A DNA stretch of 64,000 bases from NCBI RefSeq assembly GCF_964340395.1, contig NC_135571.1:5001-69000 (forward strand), written 5' to 3'. The translations under genes and the position numbers were made by a program. The notes below the pieces were generated by a model. It worked only from the letters and a program-made list of their open reading frames with translations. It did not search any database and was not told the origin of the DNA. This document shows, one piece after another, positions 23,204-34,549 of this stretch (within the stretch, counting starts at the first letter, position 1; every line of letters starts with the position of its first letter). This stretch comes from Glandiceps talaboti (taxonomy: Eukaryota > Hemichordata > Enteropneusta > Spengelidae).

Positions 23204-26200
23204 ATGGCCTACAAAGGACAGAAAGTACAGAAGGTTATGGTACAACCTATTGTATCCTTTTTTTGTCCCAAGGAACTCTTAAGGACGTGAGAGGTGTACT
23301 ACGTTAATATCTAATCTACGGACAAAGCAATGCCAATCGTCAATGTTCACAACAACTTGTATTTGTAACAAACACATGGTGACATGACACTAAGAATATA
23401 GGATACACTTGATCGTGACGTCGAATACCGCATATGGAAATGCTAGTTGATCTTAGTATTTAAGTCTTGCCACAATTATGTGTACCCATAATATGTTAGT
23501 TATTGGTGCAATGCTCGTTGATAGTTACAAACATTAGCATTCTATTACATGAAAAGTTGTAACATTACAGCATTACGCTACTAGTACTCGTTAGACTCAC
23601 CATGGCGTTAGTACGGGTCGAAAGTTTTTCCTACCTTCATGGATTTAACTGGCTTCCCTGAATTGGCATTTTTTTGCATAAACCTTAACAAAATTACTAG
23701 CCAGGTAATTCCGTTTTATGGTGATAGCTACAATATTAAATACTGTTGTACTTTATACTGCCATTGCCAATGTTAAGAAGGCTTGGAAACTGTTATTGTT
23801 AACGTGGAGAGCGAAATCTGGTAAAACTTGCATTCATTTCCATACACAGTGCCATGATTTTGACGGGAACCTAGAACAAGCAGTTAGCTAGATTTTACTG
23901 CCCTTTACAAAAAACAGTATACTGTACTCTTACACTGACAAGCTAATTTTTAGCACAACTGAACTGATATACAGTGATAACAGATAGGGTTTAGTAGTGC
24001 TATAGCCTATGTACATGTCTTTCCCTCATGCAAATCACAATGATACGGTAAGAAAACTGTATTTCCGATGTCAGAGCTTGGATGTCTTCAAATTTCCTTT
24101 GCCTTAATGATGATAAAACAGAATTTGTTATTAGTTATTTTTTCTGGGAAATATGATCTTGCTTACAATGGTGGACAAGAAATTTGTATTACATGTATTT
24201 GTGATGTGTTGATTTCTGCCCAGTGTCAGGCAAAGAGCCTTGGAGCCATCCTTAATTCTTGTCTTACAATGAAGCCTCATGTTAGTCAGATTTGTCGTTC
24301 TTCCATGTTTCATATTTGCCATATTGCTCTTGTTCATAAATACTTATCTGCATGCAGTTTGAGTGTTGTCTAATTTCCTTAACACTGTATTTATAGAATC
24401 TTATTTTCAGATATCTTCAAAGTGTAAGTATCTCTTCCGGTGTTTTCGACATGATTTTTTAGCTCCTAACGGGCACCACTCAGAGGGGTTCAGTTCATTT
24501 GTCTGTTCATGCATGAGTGCCCCTCATATCTCTGGCATGCACCAACTGATTTCAACCAAACTTGGCACAAAGATAAAACATTCATCGTGATACATTCAAG
24601 ACGTTCTGGACATGTTTTTATCATGTTATTCTCAGTGTCAAAGTGAATGTCAACAACAGCAATTTTGGGTCTAATATGTGGGCAGGGGCACGTATGCCAT
24701 ATCAGCAAAGACACAACAATAAAAAAAATAACTAATTAGACAGTGAACATGTTTATTTGCACGGAAGTGTCGAATCAAAATCAAGATTTTACTATGTGTA
24801 TTGAATTTAGTGATCCGTAACCACATACTTGGTACATTGTAACATTTTGTATTTATTTTAATCAAACTGTATCGATACACCTGTACTACAGCCTGAGCCT
24901 ACATGTACATGTATCGTAAAGTGAAGGCCATTTTACTTTATCGGCACAGATCAGAAAGTAGGGAATACATGTATGTCTGATCATTGTATGCTTTTGCCAA
25001 ACAGTGTTTTGTTGGCATGTTAAATTGGTTCAGAGGACACACCGTTAACCACATACATGTAGGAAGAGATGGGGTCCCCAAACTTTTGTGTGTCTCAGTG
25101 GCATGTCAAATTGACTCAGAGGCCACAGTTTGCCAGTTTGAAATCATGAAGGGGAAATCTACATTGTGGTCTGGTTTAATATCATATTTATACAAAATTG
25201 AAGTTGATTTTATAAGCTTTTTCGTAGTTACAACATATTTTAAGCTTAATTTTCACAGTTTATACTGACAATGCTTTAAATTTAGCTGAAAGCTTTCGAC
25301 CAATTCATACAAGTTATTTACAGGTAGTATGAGTAATTTCCCCTTGCACTGTCTGCCAAATTAAATTAAAGTGTGCCTGACATATCCTAAATTGTCCTGC
25401 CAAATTTTCCATGTGTCAAAATGTATGTATTGTTCACAGGAACTATTCAACCATCATGACTTCATATTTATTGCGTTTGTTTATGTTCTTAACACAGAGG
25501 TCACGTATTCAAGTGTGGTTATATGAGCAAGTCAACATGAGAATAGAAGGACATATCATTGTAAGTAGAAATGATTTAGCTGTGTCTATAACAGTGTTCT
25601 CACCAGAATAAATTGTATGGATGCATGATTTCACAATTTGTGCATTTTACAGACAAGAGTGCCCCTTTAAAAGTACCCATTGTGCCCAAGCTCAGACCAC
25701 TATAGAGAAGAGGCGCAAGGTCACTCATTAGATTTTCCAAGTAAAAAGTGTCAGACATTAGAAAGGCAAGAAAATTAGAATTTAAATTATACAATGGCGG
25801 AATTTGGTATTGTTTTATCTTCTTACTGTGACAAGGACAGCTGTCTTGGAACATGATACTCATATATTTGGTCCCATGACAATAAAGACACAGTATTAAA
25901 TCCATAAGCTTTTTAGCAGGGTCCCAAGTCCATAAGTAAAGACTATGTTTATGTTCCCCAGGGTATATAAGTACAAATATCTGAAATGTCACTATGCCAT
26001 GGTAGGTCTGTGTCTGGGTAGACTGAAAGGTCCAGTGGTTGGTCTGCTGATGTAACCACTGGGTACTCTAAAAGGTCCAGTGGTTGGTCTGCTGATGTAA
26101 CCACTGGGTACTCTAAAAGGTTCAGTGGTTGGTCTGCTGATGTAACCACTGGGTACTCTAAAAGGTCCAGTGGTTGGTCTGCTGATGTAACCACTGGGTA

Positions 26201-27998
26201 CTCTAAAAGGTTCAGTGGTTGGTCTGCTGATGTAACTACTGGGTACTCTAAAATGTCCAGTGGTTGGTCTGCTGATGTAACCACTGGGTACTCTAAATGG
26301 TTCAGTGGTTGGTCTGCTGATGTAACCACTGGGTACTCTAAAATGTCCAGTGGTTAGTCTGCTGATGTAACTACTGGGTACTCTAAAAGGTTCAGTGGTT
26401 GGTCTGCTGATGTAACCACTGGGTACTCTAAAAGGTTCAGTGGTTGGTCTGCTGATGTAACCACTGGGTACTCTAAAAGGTTCAGTGGTTGGTCTGCTGA
26501 TGTAACCACTGGGTACTCTAAAAGGTTCAGTGGTTGGTCTGCTGATGTAACCACTGGGTACTCTAAAAGGTTCAGTGGTTGGTCTGCTGATGTAACTACT
26601 GGGTACTCTAAAAGGTTCAGTGGTTGGTCTGCTGATGTAACCACTGGGTACTCTAAAAGGTCTAGTGGTTGGTCTGCTGATGTAACCACTGGATACTCTA
26701 AAAGGTTCAGTGGTTGGTCTGCTGATGTAACCACTGGGTACTCTAAAAGGTTCAGTGGTTGGTCTGCTGATGTAACTACTGTACTGGGTACTCTAAAAGG
26801 TTCAGTGGTTGGTCTGCTGATGTAACCACTGGGTACTCTAAAAGGTTCAGTGGTTGGTCTGCTGATGTAACCACTGGGTACTCTAAATGGTCCAGTGGTT
26901 GGTCTGCTGATGTAACCACTGGGTACTCTAAAAGGTTCAGTGGTTGGTCTGCTGATGTAACCACTGGGTACTCTAAAAGGTTCAGTGGTTGGTCTGCTGA
27001 TGTAACCACTGGGTACTCTAAAAGGTCCAGTGGTTGGTCTGCTGATGTAACTACTGGGTACTCTAAAATGTCCAGTGGTTGGTCTGCTGATGTAACTACT
27101 GGGTACTCTAAAATGTCCAGTGGTTGGTCTGCTGATGTAACTACTGTACTGGGTACTCTAAAATGTCCAGTGGTTGGTCTGCTGATGTAACCACTGGGTA
27201 CTCTAAAAGGTCCAGTGGTTGGTCTGCTGATGTAACTACTGGGTACTCTAAAATGTCCAGTGGTTGGTCTGCTGATGTAACCACTGGGTACTCTAAAATG
27301 TCCAGTGGTTGGTCTGCTGATGTAACTACTGGGTACTCTAAAAGGTCCAGTGGTTGGTCTGCTGATGTAACTACTGGGTACTCTAAAAGGTCCAGTGGTT
27401 GGTCTGCTGATGTAACCACTGGGTACTCTAAAAGGTTCAGTGGTTGGTCTGCTGATGTAACTACTGGGTACTCTAAAAGGTCCAGTGGTTGGTCTGCTGA
27501 TGTAACCACTGGCTACCAGGTGTATTAATTGTAAAGTGGTTTGAGCAGTTTTGGAAGTAGGTATATAAAAACTAATATGATTATTATTGTTGTTGTTGTT
27601 GTTGTTGTTAAATGATTCTATTCATTTCATTTGTAGGGCTTTGATGAGTACATGAACTTAGTGTTAGATGATGCCGAAGAATATCACATGAAGACAAAAA
27701 ACAGAAAACCCCTAGGTATGACTAAGTACAAATTACAACTGTGATCTGGATAATATGCATGTAATACCTAGTACTATGAGTATTATATTATACATGTATA
27801 TAGACTTACATAGTAATACCTAGTACTATGAGTCTATATTTCCTTAATTGGTGTATCCCAGTCATCATACATTTGTTGAATGACATAACTTTGTATGTTT
27901 TTCTTATCTATTTATCCTATGTTCTTTCTCTCCATACAGGGAGAATATTACTTAAAGGGGACAATATAACGTTAATTCAAAATGTTCAGCAAGACTAG
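23204..27998 (+). CDS. SNRPE: Small nuclear ribonucleoprotein E (SmE), 5 exons, 91 aa
   Basis: One of the seven Sm proteins that form the ring on U1, U2, U4 and U5 snRNAs in the spliceosome. Exons: 23204-23251, 24397-24423, 25498-25560, 27637-27715 and 27940-27998, stop TAG included, all with GT-AG borders. The protein starts [16 protein letters not shown]; exon 2 is a 27-nt microexon encoding NLIFRYLQS. Exons 3-4 carry the Sm1 strand region ([15 protein letters not shown], then [11 protein letters not shown] near residues 48-58, with the RNA-contacting aromatic and Asn of the family). Exon 5 has the Sm2 motif ([12 protein letters not shown], residues 74-85). Length is one short of human SmE (92 aa), and the match runs end to end, so the exon borders are well supported. 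Introns are 1145, 1074, 2076 and 224 bp; intron 3 is mostly minisatellite. The donor after exon 1 (gtatcc) is weak. Confidence 0.97.
24470..24620. repeat. Fragment of a dispersed repeat in SNRPE intron 2
   Basis: The stretch 'aactgatttcaaccaaacttggcacaa' is echoed near 43038 by 'actgatttcaacaaaacctcgcacaa', followed in both by similar 'acattc' or 'acattttg' sequence. It probably belongs to an old interspersed family. No ends can be defined. Confidence 0.35.
26027..27512. repeat. 45-bp minisatellite, ~33 copies, in SNRPE intron 3
   Basis: The unit has 45 bases and includes CCAGTGGTT, a 13-base spacer and AACCACTGG, so each unit can fold into a 9-bp hairpin. Units differ mainly by C/T changes in the arms. 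Two units carry a 5-bp 'tactg' insertion (near 26780 and 27145). The unit length is a multiple of three and both strands are stop-free, producing repeat ORFs such as ([15 protein letters not shown])n that I do not consider genes. Confidence 0.97.
27580..27611. repeat. (GTT)n microsatellite before SNRPE exon 4
   Basis: About eight GTT/TTG triplets, ending ~26 bases upstream of the exon 4 acceptor at 27636. A T-rich tract and 'tttgtag' separate the two. Confidence 0.9.
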
Positions 27999-28259
27999 AT
28001 ACACTCCTTTGTGTGGGAATGAAGTCTGGATTTTTTATGAGAAGAAACATTCCTTGGGACAAGATGTAGTATGGGGTGGGGAGGGGGTGGGAGATAAAGC
28101 TTCTATACAGCGGTACCAGAAACTATCTCTCATGTTTCAAGTAACTAGATACAATCAGTAGCGGTTATTTTGTATATGTTACTGTCGAAACATAATTATG
28201 CAGATTTCACTGCCATCAGACAATCTACAACATACTTGTAACTTTTGTTGAGAAATAAA
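27999..28259 (+). promoter_or_regulatory. SNRPE: SNRPE 3' UTR with G-quadruplex motif and AATAAA signal
   Basis: After the TAG at 27996-27998 the transcript would run to a canonical AATAAA at 28254-28259. Within it, 28073-28091 reads GGGGTGGGGAGGGGGTGGG, four G-runs with one-base loops, on the sense strand. The polyadenylation site is inferred. Confidence 0.6.
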
Positions 28260-28344
28260 AGATCACTGTGTGTAGGTTTCACCTACCATCTGTGATAGCA
28301 GTAAAGATCAAGTTTATGGTAGTAAGATGTGTTGAGTATGTTTA

Positions 28345-28790
28345 ATGTATGCAGTGAGACATAGATATACCATTGCATGTATATGTATGCAGTGAGACAT
28401 AGATATATCATTGCATGTATATGTATGCAGTGAGACATAGATATACCATTGCATGTATATGTATGCAGTGAGACATAGATATATCATTGCATGTATATGT
28501 ATGCAGTGAGACATAGATATATCATTGCATGTATATGTATGCAGTGAGACATAGATATATCATTGCATGTATATGTATGCAGTGAGACATAGATATACCA
28601 TTGCATGTATATGTATGTAGTGAGACATAGATATATCATTGCATGTATATGTATTCAGTGTGACATAGATATACCATTGCATGTATATGTATGCAGTGTG
28701 ACATAGATATATCATTGCATGTATATGTATTCAGTGTGACATAGATATATCATTGCATGTATATGTATGCAGTGAGACATAGATATACTT
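28345..28790. repeat. 38-bp minisatellite, ~12 copies
   Basis: The unit is 'gtatatgtatgcagtgagac' followed by 'atagatatatcattgcat', with cc/tc and g/t variants. It lies directly downstream of the SNRPE polyadenylation signal. Confidence 0.95.
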
Positions 28791-28967
28791 GAATGTACAT
28801 ACACATCAAATATGGCAGTGGTAGATTCTGTGTATCAATGCGTAGAAGCTTTTGGGGAGGATGTGACAAAGTGTTATGGATTGTCATTTTGTCTAAACTG
28901 TACTTTATTTTGTAGACTTCTTTGTACAGTACATTTCATTACATTTTGAAATGACACTTTAGTAAGT

Positions 28968-29323
28968 CCTAAAAAAATTGTTTGGTTCTGGTTACCCGGC
29001 TCCACCTAGCTCTTCACTACCGACCCTAAACATTTCTTTACGTATTCAGGAATAAATAATAAAACACAAACATTTTGAAGTCTCGGGAGAAACAGTGGAT
29101 GCGGAAACTGACATCAACTTAAAAAGACAATATGCAACTGTTCTTCCAATCTGTAATGGCTGCACATGTACATCTTATGGGAAGAAACCAATTACATAGA
29201 GACCATGTGGAAAACTACAGAAAACATAACTTCCTAAACTAGACATTTGCACATGAAAAAAAAATCTTCCTACTCCACCAATTCTAAAATTGAGTGTAAT
29301 CAGAACCACACAATTTTTTTAGG
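28968..29323. mobile_element. Non-autonomous MITE-like element, copy 2
   Basis: 356 bp with 28-bp terminal inverted repeats differing at only two positions. The left end starts CCTAAAAAAATTGTTTGG. The reverse complement of the right end starts CCTAAAAAAATTGTGTGG. The interior is homologous to 21533-21885. No convincing target-site duplication or coding capacity was found. Confidence 0.75.
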
Positions 29324-29849
29324 TCTAAGGTTCATTCAGGAAAGGAGATATTGCATTTGTACTTTGCAAATTTATTTAAGAGGTATTAAACAAACTGAAT
29401 ATTTGAAGCATGCTTTTCTGTTTTGTCTTTTACATGTATTTACCAAGTGTGCTAACATGGCATGCAGGGTTCTTACATCCTAAGAAGTCCTTGTCAATCA
29501 AAATGAATTCTATAAATTGTCCAAATACCAGAAAAATTACTTTGTGACCAATTTTCCCTACAAATAAGATTTGTCACGTATGTTTTAATGCATCAGAATA
29601 AGATCTGAGTTATGACATTTAAGAATATATATATGTGTGTTAGACCTGAACCTGCTTCCAATCGAAGTACACAAAATGTATGAACGGTGAAGATATCTAT
29701 TCCAACATCATTGAAACATTACCTAATACTATACTAGTACCGAGTGTCTTTGTACAATGTTTAGTAGGGTCTGATCGAATGAGTACAGCAATTGTGTACA
29801 TCATTACGAATAAGGCATAACAAATTAGAAATTTGGTGCCTCTTACAGT
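29324..29849. other. Unassigned intergenic sequence
   Basis: AT-rich, with no gene or repeat structure I can recognise. Confidence 0.5.
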
Positions 29850-30600
29850 AGCCTGTTTACAGCACTGCTGAGGTGCATCCTTAGCTGGTCTAGCCCGTGA
29901 GGGCTACAGGGCTAGGAGGTACAACCAGCTAATGATGTATCTCAACAGTGCAGTAAACAGGCTATAGGGTTAGGAGGTACAACCAGCTAATGAATCGCAA
30001 CATGTCCCCTTTCACTCCTCATTTTTTGAAGCTTTGGAACAATCTCCCATGTCACATCAGACAATGCACAGAAATTGACACTTTCAAACGCAAGTTGAAA
30101 ACTCACATTTTCACCCAGATTTACAGTGTGTAATCTAAACTGAATTACTCTTACCAATCATTTATTTAGATTTAGTCGATTTAAATGTACTCTTTAAATC
30201 ATTTTAAATCATTATAACTTTGCCATTTTTTTTTACAGCCATACTTGTAATTGCAGTAGCTTTTGATTTATTTCAAATGTGAAGCGCCTATGAGCACTGT
30301 CGTGGATATATGGCGCTATATAAATGTTTATTATTATTATTATTATTATGAATGATGTATCTCAACAGTGCAGTAAACAGGCTATAGGGTTAGGAGGTAC
30401 AACCAGCTAATGAATGATGTATCTCAACAGTGCAGTAAACAGGCTATAGGGCTAGGAGGTACAACCAGCTAATGATGTATCTCAACAGTGCAGTAAACGT
30501 GCTATAGGGCTAGGAGGTACAACCAGCTAATGATGTATCTCAACAGTGCAGTAAACAGGCTATAGGGCTAGGGAGGTATGACCAACTAATGCTGTATCGC
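29850..30600. repeat. ~60-bp minisatellite, ~6 copies, split by a retroelement
   Basis: The unit contains 'gatgtatctcaacagtgcag', then 'taaacaggctatagggctag' and 'gaggtacaaccagcta'. Copies lie at 29850-29995 and 30345-30600, on either side of a retrotransposon 3' end. A short flank, 'cgcaacatgtcccctttcac' plus 'tcctcattttttga', occurs both before the retroelement (29996) and after the array (30598). This shows that a segment was duplicated around it. Confidence 0.85.
30030..30350 (+). pseudogene. Non-LTR retrotransposon 3' end with (TTA)n tail
   Basis: Translation gives 'LWNNLPCHIRQCTEIDTFKR' then 'KLKTHIFTQIYSV', the C-terminal end of a CR1/L2-like ORF2. The 3' UTR then finishes 'gtggatatatggcgctatat' and 'aaatg' before (TTA)6 at about 30330-30348. 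Strongly 5'-truncated and inserted in a minisatellite. Confidence 0.8.
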
Positions 30601-30683
30601 AACATGTCCCCTTTCACTCCTCATTTTTTGAGTAACTTCCCTCCCTTCTAGCTTAGCATATTTTGCGTGACCTCTGATTCTCT

Positions 30684-30695
30684 CCCCCCCCCCCC
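30684..30695. repeat. Poly-C run
   Basis: Twelve consecutive C bases. The length is likely to vary between individuals or sequencing runs. Confidence 0.9.
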
Positions 30696-31044
30696 GTCTT
30701 AAATAATGACGGCTCCCTAATGCATATTGTACGTGTTTGTACGTCATTCCATTTCTTTACAAGTTTGTGAAAAACTATTCCCACATTACTTCATGCAGGC
30801 ATGACACATGAATGTATTGAAATCATCTGACACCATTTGGATCATAGTCGGTCTAATGTAGACTTGCAGAAATGTTTTGAATGTTCTATGCACATGTATC
30901 AAATGATTCCCATATTACACAAATGAGACGAAATGTTGTAATCTCTGTTTTACTGATAAACTATATATAATCAATGCTGATAAGAGCTAGCATACTACTG
31001 AAATACATACTAAAATCTGAATTAGTCCCAAAATGTCGCCATAA

Positions 31045-32237
31045 AAGTAAATATTCCCTCACCAACTACAGAAGTAAATATTCCCTCGCCAACTATAGAA
31101 GTAAATATTCCCTCGCCAACTATGGAAGTAAATATTCCCTCGCCAACTATAGAAGTAAATGTTCCCTCGCCAACTATAGAAGTAAATATTCCCTCGCCAG
31201 CTATAGAAGTAAATATTCCCTCGCCAACTATAGAAGTAAATATTCCCTCACCAACTATGGAAGTAAATATTCCCTCGCCAACTATAGAAGTAAATATTCC
31301 CTCGCCAACTATGGAAGTAAATATTCCCTCGCCAACTATGGAAGTAAATATTCCCTCGCCAACTATAGAAGTAAATATTCCCTCGCCAACTATGGAAGTA
31401 AATATTCCCTTGCCAACTATAGAAGTAAATATTCCCTCGCCAGCTATAGAAGTAAATATTCCCTAGCCAACTATAGAAGTAAATATTCCCTAGCCAACTA
31501 TGGAAGTAAATATTCCCAGCCAACTATAGAAGTAAATATTCCCTCGCCAGCTATAGAAGTAAATATTCCCTCGCCAACTATGGAAGTAAATATTCCCTCA
31601 CCAACTATAGAAGTAAATATTCCCTCGCCAACTATAGAAGTAAATATTCCCTCGCCAACTATAGAAGAAAATATTCCCTCGCCAGCTATGGAAGTAAATA
31701 TTCCCTAGCCAACTATAGAAGTAAATATTCCCTCGCCAACTATAGAAGTAAATATTCCCTCGCCAACTATGGAAGTAAATATTCCCTCGCCAACTATGGA
31801 AGTAAATATTCCCTTGCCAACTATGGAAGTAAATATTCCCTCGCCAACTATGGAAGTAAATATTCCCTCGCCAACTTTTGAAGTAAATATTCCCTCGCCA
31901 ACTATAGAAGTAAATATTCCCTCGCCAACCATAGAAGTAAAATATTCCTTCGCCAACTATGGAAGTAAATATTCCCTCGCCAACTATAGAAGTAAATATT
32001 CCCTCGCCAACTATAGAAGTAAATATTCCCTCGCCAACTATGGAAGTAAATATTCCCTCGCCAACTATGGAAGTAAATATTCCCTCGCCAACTATGGAAG
32101 TAAATATTCCTTCGCCAACTATGGAAGTAAATATTCCCTCGCCAACTATGGAAGTAAATATTCCCTTGCCAACTATAGAAGTAAATATACCCTAGCCAAC
32201 TATAGAAGTAAATATTCCCTCGCCAACTATAGAAGCA
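31045..32237. repeat. 27-bp minisatellite, ~44 copies
   Basis: The unit is 'aagtaaatattccctcgcca' plus 'actatag'. Variants include tatagaag/tatggaag, tcgcc/tagcc/tcacc and single-base indels that shift the reading frame. A stray unit fragment lies at 32362-32380. Being a multiple of three, it makes ORFs on both strands, which I treat as artefacts. Confidence 0.97.
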
Positions 32238-32694
32238 TTTAAAGAACTTGCTAATAAATTTTAAAGTCATTTGTGTTCTTTCCTCTGTGACATTTCATTG
32301 TACAATGCGCTGAGTCGCAGTGTAGCGCGTTTCTTTATTAATTATGCAATAATATTTATAATAACTATAGAAGTAAATATCCGTTAGGAATAATTTTGAT
32401 AGTCCGACAATCTTATTTCGCAATATATACACAAACGTTTACGTGTACATATCAAACTTGTCAATCCTAATTTTATCAGTGGCCTGATGATTGCTGAAGA
32501 AGCATGAAACTCCGAGTAATGACTTAAGTAACACCCTAAGTGTGTGTTTATATATATATATATTGCTAAAACACACACAAAACCAAACCGCATGGCCTTT
32601 TTTGGTGGGATATTGTTTTGATAGGATGTATAGTTGGGATACTGTCAAGATGGTGTGAACGCTGTAAAACTACATACACTTAAATCTGCTTGAA

Positions 32695-32870
32695 CAGCAT
32701 TGTGATCTAATGGTATAGTCTTGCTTGTAGGTCGTCGTTGAGTGAGTTGGGAATCGATTCTAACATTGCCCCTGCTACAAGAATAAAAAAGGGACAGTAT
32801 CAGAATCCGGTCCCGACCTACTCTGTCTATGACTCTGAGTAAGAACAGGGTTGATAAAGAGAATAGTCCG
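32695..32870 (+). mobile_element. Possible tRNA-derived SINE
   Basis: The stretch 'tgatctaatggtatagtctt' resembles a tRNA A box, and 'ttgggaatcgattctaac' ~35 bases later resembles a B box (GGTTCRANTCC, degenerate). A non-tRNA part containing 'aataaaaaagggacag' follows. There is no second copy in the window to confirm a family. An old tRNA pseudogene is the alternative. Confidence 0.35.
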
Positions 32871-32949
32871 TGGTATAGTCGACTAGTCTAGTCTAGTCCT
32901 GTCATGTAGGAAATAACGAAAACACTCCCTGTTTAATCGGACAGTAGTA

Positions 32950-33903
32950 ACTGTGATTGGGTGACGTCTTTCATAGATAGGTACTGGTCATGGTCTACCC
33001 CAAGACATGCCGACTCACGGTGTGTACAACACTTTCAAATTACATGGCGTAAACTTCATGATAGGACGACAAAAAAACAAGATCAACCTTTCAACGTTGA
33101 CCTGAGAAGTGGGTCACTATGCGCCACCACGCGGCCAAGAGGAGAGCGATAAGGTGCAGTCTCAATATGGCTGATCATCTGTGGATGGGAAAACGGAAAA
33201 CTATTGAAAATACCGGGTCGCCTACCCATTAAAACGAGTTTGAAAGGTTAGTACCGCAACAGAGACAAACAATTAAAGCATCTTGCCTATTGTTATGAAT
33301 CGTATGTTTATTTTTATCACAATTTATAGTAAACGTTACCATCGTTTGAGGTTGGTGTTCACAGAGATCTCTTCAGTGTTTTGACAGAATCCTCAAGAGA
33401 AGGGAAATTTGAGAAAAATGTTAATTTTCGAGTTTTTCGTACACGTCAGTTACGTAGGCGTAAGTATAATCAGACGGTCCATCTTTACCGACAACAACAC
33501 GGAAGGATACGATATGAATTCGTGTTACAGCTTGTATCGAAATCGTACGAGTACTCGTTGTGTTACCGTCAAAACGCTCCTCGAGTCGACCTTTAATGGG
33601 GAGACATTTAAAAGAGAGACAGCGTGGGCTGGTTAGCAAATGTCAACCTAATATCAGAGGTCGCCTGTCCGAGATTCCAGTGATTTCGGAGATGTGCCGA
33701 TTTGTCGTTCATTATAATTTAAACAAATATGGCAACGCTCCGTAGATTGAACTTGTGGCTGGCAGCTGTTTGTAGTTTACATTTCTAGTGGCCCCAGTCG
33801 GGAGCTGGTCATATAGTGGATAGATTACGTAAGCTGAGGGATAAAGCGTTCAGTCAATTGTATGTGTTATAACAATAAGATAAAAAGCGGAACTTGTATA
33901 CAG
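32950..33903 (+). promoter_or_regulatory. CpG-rich candidate promoter and 5' UTR exon
   Basis: CpG dinucleotides are far denser here than in the flanks (for example 'acgtaggcgtaag' and 'ctcctcgagtcgac'). The stretch ends at a strong splice donor, CAG then gtaagc, at 33903/33904. No long ORF is convincing. It could be the first, non-coding exon of the Bcl-2 family gene 12 kb downstream, whose first coding exon needs an upstream exon. It could equally belong to an unseen gene. Confidence 0.3.
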
Positions 33904-34089
33904 GTAAGCTCTTTGTAAAATAGAACTTAGGTTATAGAGAAACAATCTACAAAAATGTTTGAGCCATGTGTTCTGAATTACGTATGCAGTATATAATTTG
34001 TGTATATGTCACATATGTTTGAGCATAGACCCTCCACCCACATCTATGGTTTGACTAGCAAAATAATTTGCTGATTGTTTTCTTTTAAG

Positions 34090-34150
34090 GTGTGGACTTT
34101 TTGTCCGGGGAAGGAGTCCTGAAGCTGGATTTTTGTATTGGACATGAAAG
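34090..34150 (+). other. Exon-like segment, possibly 5' UTR
   Basis: A 61-base segment framed by a good acceptor (T-rich tract, 'cttttaag', before 34090) and a good donor (AAAG then gtatgt at 34151). If spliced to 45748 it does not keep an open frame into the Bcl-2 family coding sequence, so it would be untranslated. Transcript evidence is absent. Confidence 0.25.
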
Positions 34151-34462
34151 GTATGTTTAAAATGTGAGTGGGCGGTTGAAAGTGAAAGTGTTGTAAGTAG
34201 TCTGGACTGGGGTCAGTACCTTGGGTACATTCAAGCCAAACGTTATTGTGTTTCTTTCTTCATATAAGAATCATAAGTTGAATTTTGAGAGTTAATGATT
34301 TGGAAGTGATCAAACTTTGAAAATGGCTTTGCACCAAGTATTGAGACTTTCTAATCAAGACTAAGACTAAAGATATACCTTTTGAGAGAGTTTATTTGTG
34401 ACAGTATCTATTCTCAAGTGGCAGTGAGTGTCACTTGGTGGATAATAGATGCCATATAAATA

Positions 34463-34466
<4 letters not shown>

Positions 34467-34549
<83 letters not shown>
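34467..34549. repeat. (TTA)n microsatellite, possible retroelement tail
   Basis: About 27 TTA triplets. The upstream 'gatgccatataaatatattt' and 'aatcaagactaagactaaag' resemble degenerate forms of the non-LTR 3' end seen at 30030-30350, so it may be the tail of an old insertion. Confidence 0.85.

Noticed and set aside
24068-24373. 101-codon ORF next to SNRPE exon 2
   Set aside because: It lies in intron 1, has no recognisable domain and is not needed for the complete SmE protein.
25949-27528. Minus- and plus-strand repeat ORFs ([15 protein letters not shown] and [15 protein letters not shown])
   Set aside because: Products of the 45-bp unit inside SNRPE intron 3. No start context or non-repeat domain supports coding.
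30974-32270. Repeat ORFs over the 27-bp array (EVNIPSPTI and similar)
   Set aside because: The unit is a multiple of three and single-base indels move the peptide between frames.
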